Assembly (NCBI GenBank): GCA_021802425.1
Contig: JAJZXJ010000006.1
Coordinates: 30,311-94,310, forward strand
Direction: 5' to 3'
Length of the DNA stretch: 64,000 nucleotides
Source of the DNA: Acidulodesulfobacterium sp021802425
Lineage (GTDB): Bacteria; SZUA-79; Acidulodesulfobacterales; Acidulodesulfobacteraceae
Shown: piece after piece, positions 35,767 to 44,127 of the stretch
Layout: every line of letters begins with the position of its first letter
Position numbering within the stretch: the stretch's first letter is position 1
Notes under the pieces: generated by a model
What the model was told of the DNA's origin: nothing
The model's input: only the letters and a program-made list of their open reading frames with translations
Databases searched by the model: none
Position numbers and translations under genes: made by a program

Positions 35767-36339
35767 ATGGAACATTTAATAATCGAAAGATTTAGCAATG
35801 CGCAAAAGCTTTTGGAGTTAACAGCCTCGGACAGGGAGGCTATAAAGACGATAAGCGAAATATCCAGAGCCATCGAAAGCGCCTATAAAAACGGCGGAAA
35901 AATCTTTATTGCGGGAAACGGCGGTTCGGCCGCCGACGCCCAACACATAGCCGCAGAACTTGTCTCAAGGTTTTACAAAGAAAGAAGGGCGCTTCCCGCA
36001 GAAAGCCTTACCGTTAACACTTCCAATTTAACCGCAATTGCCAACGACTATGATTTTTCCAAGATATTTTCGAGACAATTAGAGGCAAACGGCCGCAAAG
36101 GAGATATATTCTGGGGCATATCGACATCGGGAAACTCGAAAAACATAATATCGGCTATTATAAAAGCTAAAGAACTCGATATGAAGATTATCGGTTTTAC
36201 GGGAAAAGACGGCGGCGAAATGGCAAATATGTGCGACTTTATAATAAAAATTCCTTCTAATGACACACCGAGAATACAGGAAAACCACATTCTAATCGCC
36301 CATATTATATGCGAGATAGTCGAGCTTGCCTTCGCATAA
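35767..36339 (+). CDS. gmhA: Phosphoheptose isomerase
   Basis: Converts sedoheptulose-7-phosphate to D-glycero-D-manno-heptose-7-phosphate, the first step to LPS heptose. 190 residues, SIS fold. FIAGNGGSAADAQHIAAELVSRF, ISTSGNSKNI and the metal/substrate motif RIQENHILIAHIICEIVE are visible. It supports a lipopolysaccharide-containing outer membrane. It starts 25 bp after purD. Confidence 0.95.
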   Translation: MEHLIIERFSNAQKLLELTASDREAIKTISEISRAIESAYKNGGKIFIAGNGGSAADAQHIAAELVSRFYKERRALPAESLTVNTSNLTAIANDYDFSKIFSRQLEANGRKGDIFWGISTSGNSKNIISAIIKAKELDMKIIGFTGKDGGEMANMCDFIIKIPSNDTPRIQENHILIAHIICEIVELAFA

Positions 36340-36399
36340 GCCGATAATGACTTCGGCAGATAAACCTGAACCTGAACCTGAATCAAAAAAGGCTGTAAT

Positions 36400-38463
36400 A
36401 TGGATATTTTTAAAGAAAACTTAATTTCGTTTATTATACCGTTTATTAAAGAAAAAAATAAGCAGGATATTGACCCGCAAGAGGCCGAAAAACTTATTAA
36501 AACCCCGCCGGACAGTTCTTACGGAGATTATTCCGTTGCCTCTTATTATTTAACCAAATACGGTTTTAAAGGCAAAGCCGAGGATGCCGCTTCGGAACTT
36601 CTAAATTATGCGCAGGCTAATTTTGAGCAAATAAAAGATTTCTTTAGCAAGATAGAAATAAAAGGTCCTTATGTTAATTTTTTTGTCCATAAAGAAAAAT
36701 TTATCGGGGTTATCGTAAAAAATGTTTTAAAGCATAACGGCAGCTACGGAAGAGGGCTCCCCCGCAAACCCGAAAAGGTTATTATAGACTTTTCGTCCCC
36801 GAATATAGCAAAACCTTTTGGAGTAGGACACCTGAGGTCAACCGTTATAGGAATGAGCCTTGCCAACATTTATGAATTTTGCGGGCATAATGTCTTAAAA
36901 ATAAACTATCTCGGAGATTTTGGAACCCAGTTCGGCAAGCTTATTACCGCATTTTGTCGTTACGGCGATATCGATTTTCACGAATTCGAAAAAGACCCCG
37001 TTAAGGCCTTATACGGACTTTATGTGCGGATTCATAAAGAAGCTCAAACAGACTTAAGCCTTGAGGAAGATGCAAGGCTTAGGTTTAAAAGACTGGAAGA
37101 AAATATATTAAAATCCAAGAGGGTATTTGAAGAGTATTTAGAAAATTTGCAGCATAGCGCAAATATCCAGAAAAAAGAAGACGAATGTACGGACATAAAA
37201 ATAACCGCCGAAAATAAGAGCGGCTTTTGCGGAACCGATGCGGGACAATATGATATATGGAGGCTTTTTAGGAGCTTGAGCATCGAAGAATTTAAGCGGA
37301 TTTACAATTTGATTGGAATCTCATTCGATGTTTATGAAGGGGAATCCCAAAGCGCCGAATTCGCGAATGAAGTTGTGAAAATACTTTATAAAAGCGGATT
37401 GGCTGCGGAAAGCGAGGGAGCTATAATCGTGCCTCTAAAAGACATAAAAACTCCGGCGTTAATTGCCAAAAGCGACGGAACATCCCTTTATCTTTCGAGG
37501 GATATTGTTACGGCGGTATTAAGAATGGCAAAATATAATTACGATAAGATGATTTATGTGGTCGGTTCGGAACAATCACTGCACTTTAACCAGCTTTTTA
37601 ATATTTTTGATTTATTAAGGGATAGCAAAGATAAACTAAGCAATAACCCTTTCTTTCAAAAATATGCCTCTTCCGTAAGCGGCAGGCTGGTTCATGTAAA
37701 ATTTGGCAGAATAATCGGCATGTCAACAAGAAAGGGCAATTTAGTCTTTCTGGAGGATTACATCGATGAGGCAAGCAAAAGGGCAGCGGAAAAACTAAAG
37801 GAAAGGGATGCCGTATCGAATAGCGCAGGTACCGTTACAGGTTTTAGCGGTAACGATGAAAATAAGAAAGACATTTTTACGCTTGACGAAAAGGAATCCA
37901 CCGCCCTTAAAATAGGTATCGGCGCCGTAATATTTAACGACTTAAAAACTAGGCGCAATACGGATGTCAACTTTAACTGGGATAATGTTTTATCCTTCGA
38001 GGGACAGACAGGGCCGTATCTTCAATATACGGTGTCAAGGATAAACAGCCTTATAGCCCGGCTAATAAAGGGAAACGACAACGGCGTAAGCCCCGTGGAA
38101 AATCGCGTAAATGATGCGGAGTTTAATGCCGCTGCCGGTATTAAGGAAACAGGAACCTCTTTTGATAATACGGCTGCCGTATCCGAAAGGGATAACGATT
38201 TTAATGAAATATATCTTATCGTCAAGCAGATTTCCGTTTTTAAAGACAATATAGAAGCGGCATTAAATTTAAATGAACCGTCTATTATAAGTTCATATAT
38301 TCTGGAATTAGCATCCCTTTTTAACAAATATTATCAAAATTACAGGCTGATAGGCCGGGATTACGAATATATTAAACCCCGCCTTTATCTGCTGACGGCA
38401 ATTAAGATAATTTTAATCAATGCTTTAAAACTTCTTTGCATACCGATTCTTGAAAGAATGTAA
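36400..38463 (+). CDS. argS: Arginyl-tRNA synthetase
   Basis: Class I synthetase, 687 residues, longer than the usual 550-590. N-terminal additional domain, SSPNIAKPFGVGHLRSTVIG (HIGH motif), VVGSEQSLHFNQLF, MSTRKGN (KMSKS equivalent) and a DALR anticodon domain to the C-terminus. The extra length is three polar insertions, at about residues 245-290, 475-495 and 575-605. A slipped CCTGAA triple repeat precedes the gene (36366-36382). Confidence 0.96.
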   Translation: MDIFKENLISFIIPFIKEKNKQDIDPQEAEKLIKTPPDSSYGDYSVASYYLTKYGFKGKAEDAASELLNYAQANFEQIKDFFSKIEIKGPYVNFFVHKEKFIGVIVKNVLKHNGSYGRGLPRKPEKVIIDFSSPNIAKPFGVGHLRSTVIGMSLANIYEFCGHNVLKINYLGDFGTQFGKLITAFCRYGDIDFHEFEKDPVKALYGLYVRIHKEAQTDLSLEEDARLRFKRLEENILKSKRVFEEYLENLQHSANIQKKEDECTDIKITAENKSGFCGTDAGQYDIWRLFRSLSIEEFKRIYNLIGISFDVYEGESQSAEFANEVVKILYKSGLAAESEGAIIVPLKDIKTPALIAKSDGTSLYLSRDIVTAVLRMAKYNYDKMIYVVGSEQSLHFNQLFNIFDLLRDSKDKLSNNPFFQKYASSVSGRLVHVKFGRIIGMSTRKGNLVFLEDYIDEASKRAAEKLKERDAVSNSAGTVTGFSGNDENKKDIFTLDEKESTALKIGIGAVIFNDLKTRRNTDVNFNWDNVLSFEGQTGPYLQYTVSRINSLIARLIKGNDNGVSPVENRVNDAEFNAAAGIKETGTSFDNTAAVSERDNDFNEIYLIVKQISVFKDNIEAALNLNEPSIISSYILELASLFNKYYQNYRLIGRDYEYIKPRLYLLTAIKIILINALKLLCIPILERM

Positions 38464-38501
38464 TTTATATGGTATATGGCGGCAGAACTAAAACAATGAA
38501 C

Positions 38502-39491
38502 CTTGAAATAAAAGACCTGACCGTAAGATTGTATCCCAAAAAATATGCGGGCGGCTATATAAATGTGATCGATTCCGTGGATTTATATGTGAACGGCGGC
38601 GAAATTGCGGCCGTTGTCGGGGAATCAGGGAGCGGCAAATCGTTTTTAGGACTTTCTATTATGAGATTAAACCCGCCCGATGTCTCCGAAGTAGTTTCCG
38701 GTTTTGTTAAAATAAGATGTCCGGCAGAAAAAGAGGCGCTGGACATTATAAGGCTAAATCCAAAAAATCTCCCCTCCGTGAGGGGCAGGTTGGTATCGAT
38801 TGTATTTCAAGACCCTAATACTTCGCTAAACCCTGTCATTAAAATAGGGGAACAGATTACCGAGGCAATATTTGCCCATAAAAAAATAGGCAAACCAGAG
38901 GCAAAAGAAATTGCAATTTCTTATCTTAACCGTATGAACATCGACGGGAAGGCAAGGTTTAACGCATACCCTCATGAATTATCGGGGGGTATGAGGCAGC
39001 GGGTTATGATTGCAATGGCTATGGTGCTTAATCCCTGTTTTTTAATCGCCGACGAACCCACCACGGCGCTCGATGTTACCACATCCTTGCAGGTTTTAAG
39101 CCTTATCGAAAAGATAAAACTCGAATCGAATCTGGGAATTATTTTTATAACGCACGACTTAAGCATTGCAAAAAATATATCCGATAAGATTTATGTATTT
39201 TATGCCGGACAGGTAATGGAATCCGGAAAAACGGAGGAAATTATGGACAACCCTTTGCATCCCTATACAGTTTCTTTGATTAACAGCGTCCCCTCTTTAG
39301 CTGCGGATTATATGCCGAAGCAAAAGCTGTTTACGATACCGGGTTATTTGACAAGAGATGATTTTGCGGAAGGCAAATGCAGGTTTTATGCCAGATGTTT
39401 TAAAAGGGATGAAAATTGCTTAAAAAACATTCCATTAAACGGAATAAGCGGGGAAAGGTTTGTCAGATGCGTCAAATGGGAAAAGAAATAA
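38502..39491 (+). CDS. Oligopeptide-type ABC transporter ATPase (DppD/OppD-like)
   Basis: About 329 residues. Walker A GESGSGKSF, Q-loop VFQDPNTSLNP, signature LSGGMRQRVMIAMA, Walker B CFLIADEPTTALD and switch THDLS. The C-terminal oligopeptide extension has four cysteines (CRFYARCFKRDENC...RCVKW), a spacing that binds an iron-sulfur cluster in some DppD proteins. The ATG at 38502 (MNLEIKDLTV) is preferred over one 11 codons upstream. No permease or binding protein gene is in the window. Confidence 0.9.
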   Translation, partial: LEIKDLTVRLYPKKYAGGYINVIDSVDLYVNGGEIAAVVGESGSGKSFLGLSIMRLNPPDVSEVVSGFVKIRCPAEKEALDIIRLNPKNLPSVRGRLVSIVFQDPNTSLNPVIKIGEQITEAIFAHKKIGKPEAKEIAISYLNRMNIDGKARFNAYPHELSGGMRQRVMIAMAMVLNPCFLIADEPTTALDVTTSLQVLSLIEKIKLESNLGIIFITHDLSIAKNISDKIYVFYAGQVMESGKTEEIMDNPLHPYTVSLINSVPSLAADYMPKQKLFTIPGYLTRDDFAEGKCRFYARCFKRDENCLKNIPLNGISGERFVRCVKWEKK

Positions 39492-39561
39492 TCTTAAATG
39501 TCTTAAATCTCTCAAAACATGGAAAAAGAAATAATCTTAAATGTCTTAAACCTCTCAAAAC
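39476..39561 (+). repeat. 43-bp tandem duplication spanning the junction of the two ABC ATPase genes
   Basis: The 43 bases at 39476-39518 are repeated at 39519-39561 with two differences. Each copy begins with ATG and reads M-(G/E)-K-E-I-I-L-N-V-L-N-L-S-K-H. Copy 1 overlaps the end of the upstream gene; copy 2 provides the present start of the second ATPase gene. Because 43 is not a multiple of three, copy 1 is out of frame with the rest of the gene. Confidence 0.92.
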
Positions 39562-40517
39562 ATTATAAATATTATAAGTCCATATTCGATATTAAAAGAG
39601 ATGTTATTAAAGCGGTTGACGACATAACCTTCGGGGTATTTAGAAATGAGATTTTTGCGGTAGTCGGGGAAACAGGCTGCGGCAAATCCACCCTTGCTAA
39701 ATTGATTACGGGTTTAATAAGCAAGACCTCCGGAGATATTTATTACGATGGAGAATTATTAGATTATAAGGATAAAAAGAAAAACTTTAGGAAAAAAATC
39801 CAAATAGTTTTTCAGGACCCGTATTCGTCGTTAAATCCAAAAAAAAAGATATATAAGATAATTTCTTATCCTGCCGTTAAGAACAATATTATCAAAAAAA
39901 AGGACAGGCCTGATTTTGCCGCTTCTTTACTAAAGAATGTAGGATTGGATGAAGAAATCCTGTACGGCTATCCTCACGAATTATCGGGGGGGCAAAGGCA
40001 AAGGGTGGGGATAGCAAGAAGCCTTTCCGTAGGTCCGGAGCTTCTAATTCTCGATGAGCCCGTATCCGCTCTCGATATGTCCATATCGGCGCAGGTTTTG
40101 AATCTTCTTATGGATTTACAGGCGCATAATAAGATGAGCTATATCTTTATAACCCATGATTTAAAGATAGTAAGGCATATTGCGGACAGGGTTTGCGTTA
40201 TGTACGGCGGAAAAATAATGGAGATTTCACCGTCTGCGGATTTTTTTAAAGAACCTGCCCACCCTTATTCCAATATCCTTTATAATTCGATGCTGCCTTA
40301 TAAGTTTAAAAAACAGTTAAATTTTACGGATTTAAACGGAAAAAATACGGTATCGGGTTTAATCGGCAAAGAAAAAGGGGCAGAAAAAGGATGCGCATAT
40401 TTTAAAAAATGCTATGCTTCAAAAGAAATATGCGGGAAAAATGAACCGCCGTTAAAAGATGTCGGGGATAACAGGATGGCAAGCTGTTTTTTTCCGTTTA
40501 CTCATCAGGGTCTTTAA
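39519..40517 (+). CDS. Oligopeptide-type ABC transporter ATPase (DppF/OppF-like)
   Basis: 332 residues. Walker A GETGCGKSTLAK, Q-loop VFQDPYSSLNP, signature LSGGQRQRVGIARSL, Walker B LLILDEPVSALD, switch THDL, and the C-terminal oligopeptide extension with GCAYFKKCYASKEICGK cysteines. It pairs with the DppD-like ATPase upstream. The start was relocated by the tandem duplication; the ancestral ATG was probably 39476, overlapping the upstream stop. The 3' end overlaps the DksA-like gene on the other strand by 20 bp. Confidence 0.9.
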   Translation: MEKEIILNVLNLSKHYKYYKSIFDIKRDVIKAVDDITFGVFRNEIFAVVGETGCGKSTLAKLITGLISKTSGDIYYDGELLDYKDKKKNFRKKIQIVFQDPYSSLNPKKKIYKIISYPAVKNNIIKKKDRPDFAASLLKNVGLDEEILYGYPHELSGGQRQRVGIARSLSVGPELLILDEPVSALDMSISAQVLNLLMDLQAHNKMSYIFITHDLKIVRHIADRVCVMYGGKIMEISPSADFFKEPAHPYSNILYNSMLPYKFKKQLNFTDLNGKNTVSGLIGKEKGAEKGCAYFKKCYASKEICGKNEPPLKDVGDNRMASCFFPFTHQGL

Positions 40518-41079
40518 ATGTGCTGTCCTCATCTATCAGGGATAAGTGCCTAAGATTTTCGATATAATCGTCCGTCGCCTGCATCTTGCCTTCCTCTTCG
40601 GCGCGGGATTGGCAATTTATACATAAATTAGAATAAGGAATTACTTTCAGCCTTTTTTTTGAAATCGGCTCCCCGCATTCGTCGCAAACCCCGTATGTTC
40701 CTTCTTTTATTTTGAGAAGAGCATTATCTATTTCCCTTACTTTTTTTCTTTCCCTATCCCCGAGCATATATGATAGTTCACGATCTCTTTCGTTTGATGC
40801 AATATCATAGTTATCCCCCTGGTATTCGGAAGAATCTTTTGACGAACCCTCTTTAATGCTTGCATCTATCTCCTTAAAAATTGCCCTTTTCATGAGGGTC
40901 AGGGTTTCCTTTATTTCCCCGAGTTCTTTATCCGAAAACACGGCTCCGGCCGGGTGATTTTCAATTTCATTCTCCTCAAGAATAGTTTCATCTTTATCTT
41001 TTGCCGCCGATGCCTTTTTTGCAGGCACATGTTTATCCTTTGCTATTTTTTTATTTTTCATTGTCGTTTCTCCGCTCAA
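40498..41079 (-). CDS. DksA/TraR-family zinc-finger protein
   Basis: 193 residues. A Lys/Ala-rich N-terminal tail (about 1-45), a helical coiled coil (about 50-125) and the zinc finger GVCDECGEPISKKRLKVIPYSNLCINC (CxxC-x17-CxxC). DksA proteins enter the RNA polymerase secondary channel with ppGpp. The coiled-coil tip here reads YDIASNERDRELS rather than the D-x-x-D-x-A tip of E. coli DksA, so it may be a TraR/YocK-like relative. The start may instead be the ATG at MKNKKIAKDK, six codons in. Confidence 0.88.
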   Translation of the reverse strand: MSGETTMKNKKIAKDKHVPAKKASAAKDKDETILEENEIENHPAGAVFSDKELGEIKETLTLMKRAIFKEIDASIKEGSSKDSSEYQGDNYDIASNERDRELSYMLGDRERKKVREIDNALLKIKEGTYGVCDECGEPISKKRLKVIPYSNLCINCQSRAEEEGKMQATDDYIENLRHLSLIDEDSTFKDPDE

Positions 41080-41177
41080 AAAAATTTTACTTTTTAAAAA
41101 TGTTGGTTTAGTATATATTTAATAAAATGTAAAAGCAAGTCTAAAGTTGAGGCCTATAAGCGCGGGGAGGCAAAGCA

Positions 41178-42662
41178 ATGGAACCTATAAGAGTTTATGA
41201 ATACGGCTATGACAATAAAAAAGAGGGCGGGATAAGGACGCCTTATCAAATAGACAGGGATAGAATAATCCACTCCAGCGCATTCAGGAGGCTCCGCAAC
41301 AAGACTCAGGTTTTTGGGGTTTTTACTCTGGATTATTATAGAACAAGGCTTACGCATTCGCTCGAGGTTTCCCAAATAGCCCGCTCCATTGCATCGAATA
41401 TGAACAAAAAATACGGTTTAAATATAGATATAGACCTTATAGAGGCAATTTCCCTTGCCCACGATATAGGGCATCCCCCGTTCGGGCATGTGGGAGAATC
41501 TATTATAAATGAAAAACTAAAAGGAATTACCGATGGAGAGTGCGGCTTTGAGGCGAATGCCCAGAATATCAGAATACTTAATTTTCTCGAAAAAAAGTTT
41601 TATGACAAAGATAATAATAAAATATATGGACTGAATCCGTCTCTAAAAACGATTGACGGAATATTAAAATATAAACTGCCCTATTCTTTATCGGATAAAT
41701 CGAAACATTTTATATACGACGGCGATATTTTTATACTGGAACGGCTCCACGGAAAAAGCTTTATAGAATTTATAGAAAAAAATTTTCATTATATAAATAA
41801 ACATGAAAACAAAAATATTAAGGAAGAATTTTTTGAGGCTTCAAGATGCTTGGAATGCCAGATATTGAATGCCGCGGATGACATAGCGTATGCGACGCAC
41901 GATTTAGAAGACGGGGTCGAGTCGAAACTTATAGACGCAACGGGCCGTTTAAAAGTCAAAAGATATGTGAAGGAAGGCAGGTTTCTTGCCGGGGATTTAG
42001 CGGGAATAGAGTCCGGAATAGATAAATTTTTTAACGGCCTTAAGGATATATTTGGATCCTTTAACGATAACGGAAGGGCGGCGCAAACAGAACGGAGCGG
42101 AACCAGGCGGAGCCCGCTTCTATCAGGTGATAACATATACCCCGCTATGTGCCGAATTAAAATAAAAACCGATTTAAAGGAGTTTTTTTCAAGATACATA
42201 TCTAAATTTATTTTAAACATAGATATAGAAGACAGGGAAAAATACATCGGCCGGGGCAAAAACGATTTAATTAAAAAAATCCCGCTCGATTTTAAAAACG
42301 ATTCATATAAGTATAATCTTATCTGGAAAAATGAGGTTAATGTCGAGATCAAGGCGCTAAAACAAATTTCATACAGGCTTGTTATGGAAAACAAGGATAT
42401 ACTGTTAAACAGGTATAAGGTTAAAAACATCATAGAAAAGTTATTTTGCGTATTTTCGGATAAAAACAATCTGAAGCTTTATCCCGATGATTTTCAGGAG
42501 TTATATGAAAATGGATTTTACGGCGGATTCGGAAAAAATGGATTTTATGTAATGTGCGGCGATTATATTAGCGGCATGACGGATATATATGCCGTTAAGC
42601 TGTACTCGGCGTTATTTGAAGCCAAAAGTTTTCCGGGTATTTCTTCTTCTATCGAGTCGTAG
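41178..42662 (+). CDS. dgt: dGTP triphosphohydrolase-like HD protein
   Basis: 494 residues. HSSAFRRLRNKTQVF, RLTHSLEVSQIARSIA and SLAHDIGHPPFGHVGE contain the HD-domain metal ligands, and LNAADDIAYATHDLEDG the fourth. Members remove triphosphate from dNTPs. A GGGGAGG site 8 bases before the ATG fixes the start. A polar insertion lies at about 290-330. Confidence 0.93.
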   Translation: MEPIRVYEYGYDNKKEGGIRTPYQIDRDRIIHSSAFRRLRNKTQVFGVFTLDYYRTRLTHSLEVSQIARSIASNMNKKYGLNIDIDLIEAISLAHDIGHPPFGHVGESIINEKLKGITDGECGFEANAQNIRILNFLEKKFYDKDNNKIYGLNPSLKTIDGILKYKLPYSLSDKSKHFIYDGDIFILERLHGKSFIEFIEKNFHYINKHENKNIKEEFFEASRCLECQILNAADDIAYATHDLEDGVESKLIDATGRLKVKRYVKEGRFLAGDLAGIESGIDKFFNGLKDIFGSFNDNGRAAQTERSGTRRSPLLSGDNIYPAMCRIKIKTDLKEFFSRYISKFILNIDIEDREKYIGRGKNDLIKKIPLDFKNDSYKYNLIWKNEVNVEIKALKQISYRLVMENKDILLNRYKVKNIIEKLFCVFSDKNNLKLYPDDFQELYENGFYGGFGKNGFYVMCGDYISGMTDIYAVKLYSALFEAKSFPGISSSIES

Positions 42663-42667
42663 TTCCT

Positions 42668-42712
42668 CCCAAATCCTGCAATAGAAATTTATTTTCTATC
42701 GGCAATTTTGGG
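42668..42712. repeat. Minimal TIR-TIR element flanked by TTCCT
   Basis: A 45-bp hairpin-forming sequence: CCCAAATCCTGCAATAGAAA at the left, and a right end whose complement reads CCCAAAATTGCCGATAGAAA. TTCCT flanks it on both sides (42663-42667, 42713-42717). The left half shares a long exact stretch (42673-42697) with the left terminus of the 32281-32492 element. Confidence 0.65.
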
Positions 42713-42725
42713 TTCCTTTAATGCC

Positions 42726-42784
42726 TTTAAAAAACGGTAAAAATTTGGTATAATTTAACTGTAAGGAAAAAGGGGGCCTTTTTT
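42726..42784 (+). promoter_or_regulatory. Rubredoxin promoter with an attenuator-like hairpin
   Basis: TTTAAA (42726-42731), a 17-base spacer and TGG-TATAAT (TATAAT 42749-42754) make an extended -10 promoter. About ten bases after the expected start, AAAAAGG (42767-42773) pairs with CCTTTTT (42777-42783) around GGG and is followed by another T, a terminator-like element before the rubredoxin gene. Confidence 0.5.
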
Positions 42785-42814
42785 CTTCTATTTTAAAACA
42801 AAGAGGACGATAAT

Positions 42815-43018
42815 ATGATAAATATACAAACTAAAAACGATATTCAAAATATAACGGATAAAGATAAATATTTATGCGAGGCATGTCCTTACATCTATGA
42901 CCCCGAAAAGGGGGATCCAGAGGGCGGAATCGCCCCCGGAACGCCTTTTGAGGATATACCCGACGATTGGCTGTGCCCGATATGCAAAATGGACAAGACC
43001 CATTTTGTAAAAATATAG
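42815..43018 (+). CDS. Rubredoxin 1
   Basis: 67 residues; small one-iron electron carrier. CEACPYIYDPEKGDPEGGIAPGTPFEDIPDDWLCPICKMDK gives the two CxxC iron sites. The usual Gly after the second cysteine is replaced by Pro (CEACP in place of CxxCG), and there is a 17-residue N-terminal extension. It is the first of two tandem rubredoxins; AGAGGA precedes the ATG. Confidence 0.95.
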   Translation: MINIQTKNDIQNITDKDKYLCEACPYIYDPEKGDPEGGIAPGTPFEDIPDDWLCPICKMDKTHFVKI

Positions 43019-43083
43019 GGAAACGTGAATTTTATTAAATTTCTCCCCCTTTCTCTTAGTTAAGTTAAGAAGCTTATTAAGGA

Positions 43084-43200
43084 TGGGGGATAGAAACCCC
43101 GATGACCGGCGCGGGTCGAATTATCTATCATTTGCAATGCGAAGATAATTATGATATTATTTTGATTATTGCGCGTAATTACCGCGCTTAAAGAGGAGTA
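43084..43200 (+). promoter_or_regulatory. Four consecutive stem-loops before the second rubredoxin
   Basis: GGGG/CCCC (43086-43089, 43097-43100, loop ATAGAAA), GACC/GGTC (43104-43107, 43114-43117), AATTATC/GATAATT (43119-43125, 43144-43150) and GCGC-GTAATTAC-c-GCGC (43171-43187) follow one another, ending just before the AGGAG ribosome site. The stretch is richer in G+C than its surroundings. A structured leader RNA is inferred; it matches no riboswitch class I can name. Confidence 0.4.
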
Positions 43201-43205
43201 AATCA

Positions 43206-43394
43206 ATGGCAAAATCCGAAGAGCTTGCGCTGCCTAAATATCAATGCGATGTTTGCGGATATATTTATGACCCCGAGGTTGGGGATTCCGTTGGGGGGGT
43301 AGAACCGGGGACGCCGTTTGAAGATCTTCCAGACTACTGGGTTTGCCCTATTTGCGGCGCCGATAAGACCCATTTTCAACATTTTACGGGATAA
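43206..43394 (+). CDS. Rubredoxin 2
   Basis: 62 residues. CDVCGYIYDPEVGDSVGGVEPGTPFEDLPDYWVCPICGADKTHF is a canonical rubredoxin with both CxxCG loops. AGAGGAG precedes the ATG. It is about 65% similar by eye to rubredoxin 1 over the core, which suggests a local duplication with divergence. Rubredoxins serve rubrerythrin, superoxide reductase or flavodiiron oxygen detoxification. Confidence 0.97.
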   Translation: MAKSEELALPKYQCDVCGYIYDPEVGDSVGGVEPGTPFEDLPDYWVCPICGADKTHFQHFTG

Positions 43395-43431
43395 AAATTT
43401 TTTCCTTGACTTTATATTAAAATATATTAAT

Positions 43432-44118
43432 ATGTTTAATATGTTTAGAATATTACCATCCAAATTATTTATATTTAAGCAAATAACATTCGTCATTATA
43501 TTTTTATTTCTCGGCTTGGCATTTTTAAATAATGCCGATTCCAGAGCCTACGGTTTTTCCTATAAAAATTTTGTCAAAACGGTTAATAAATACCGGCAGG
43601 AAGGAAATCCAAACGCAAATGTTACGATTATAGAGTATTCGGATTATCAGTGCCCGTGGTGCAGAAAATTTGAAGAAAAAGACCTTCCGTATATAATCAA
43701 AGATTATGTCAAAACCGGAAAAATTTTTATAGAATACAGAGACTTTCCGCTTACGCTGATTCATCCCTATGCTTTCAAGGCGGCAGAGTATGCGGACTGC
43801 GCGGCGCCTCAGGGAAAATATTTGCAGATACGGAGTCTTTTATACCGCCGTCAAAATAATTGGAGCGCTGTAGGAGATTTATATTATTTCCTTAAAACCC
43901 ATGCCAAAGGAACAATAAACCTTAAAAAATTGGAATCCTGCGTTAAAAGCGGTCTGCCTGAAAGGCTTATAAAAAGCAATATGGCCGCCGGAACACGATT
44001 AGGGGTCACGGGGACGCCGACTCTTTTTATATACAGGGGGCTTATACTTTATAAAAAACTCGTAGGATACCGTCCATATTCCCAGATAAACAAAATACTC
44101 CAAAACGCCGTAAAGTAA
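43432..44118 (+). CDS. DsbA-like periplasmic thioredoxin-fold oxidoreductase
   Basis: About 228 residues. A signal peptide or anchor (about 10-33, IFKQITFVIIFLFLGLAFL) and a DsbA-type thioredoxin fold with the CPWC active site in EYSDYQCPWCRKFEEKDLPYI and the cis-proline loop GVTGTPTLFIY. An inserted helical region lies between. The open frame extends back to 43318 inside rubredoxin 2, but the ATG at 43432 gives a sensible signal peptide. It resembles the DsbA/Com1-like group that makes or isomerises disulfides. Confidence 0.88.
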   Translation: MFNMFRILPSKLFIFKQITFVIIFLFLGLAFLNNADSRAYGFSYKNFVKTVNKYRQEGNPNANVTIIEYSDYQCPWCRKFEEKDLPYIIKDYVKTGKIFIEYRDFPLTLIHPYAFKAAEYADCAAPQGKYLQIRSLLYRRQNNWSAVGDLYYFLKTHAKGTINLKKLESCVKSGLPERLIKSNMAAGTRLGVTGTPTLFIYRGLILYKKLVGYRPYSQINKILQNAVK

Positions 44119-44127
44119 GATTTAAAT

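Noticed and set aside
41789..42469. 226-codon open frame opposite dgt
   Set aside because: Antisense shadow of the dGTPase gene, without ribosome site or family motifs.
43318..43431. N-terminal extension of the DsbA-like frame overlapping rubredoxin 2
   Set aside because: The extension translates rubredoxin DNA in another frame; the ATG at 43432 gives a proper signal peptide.
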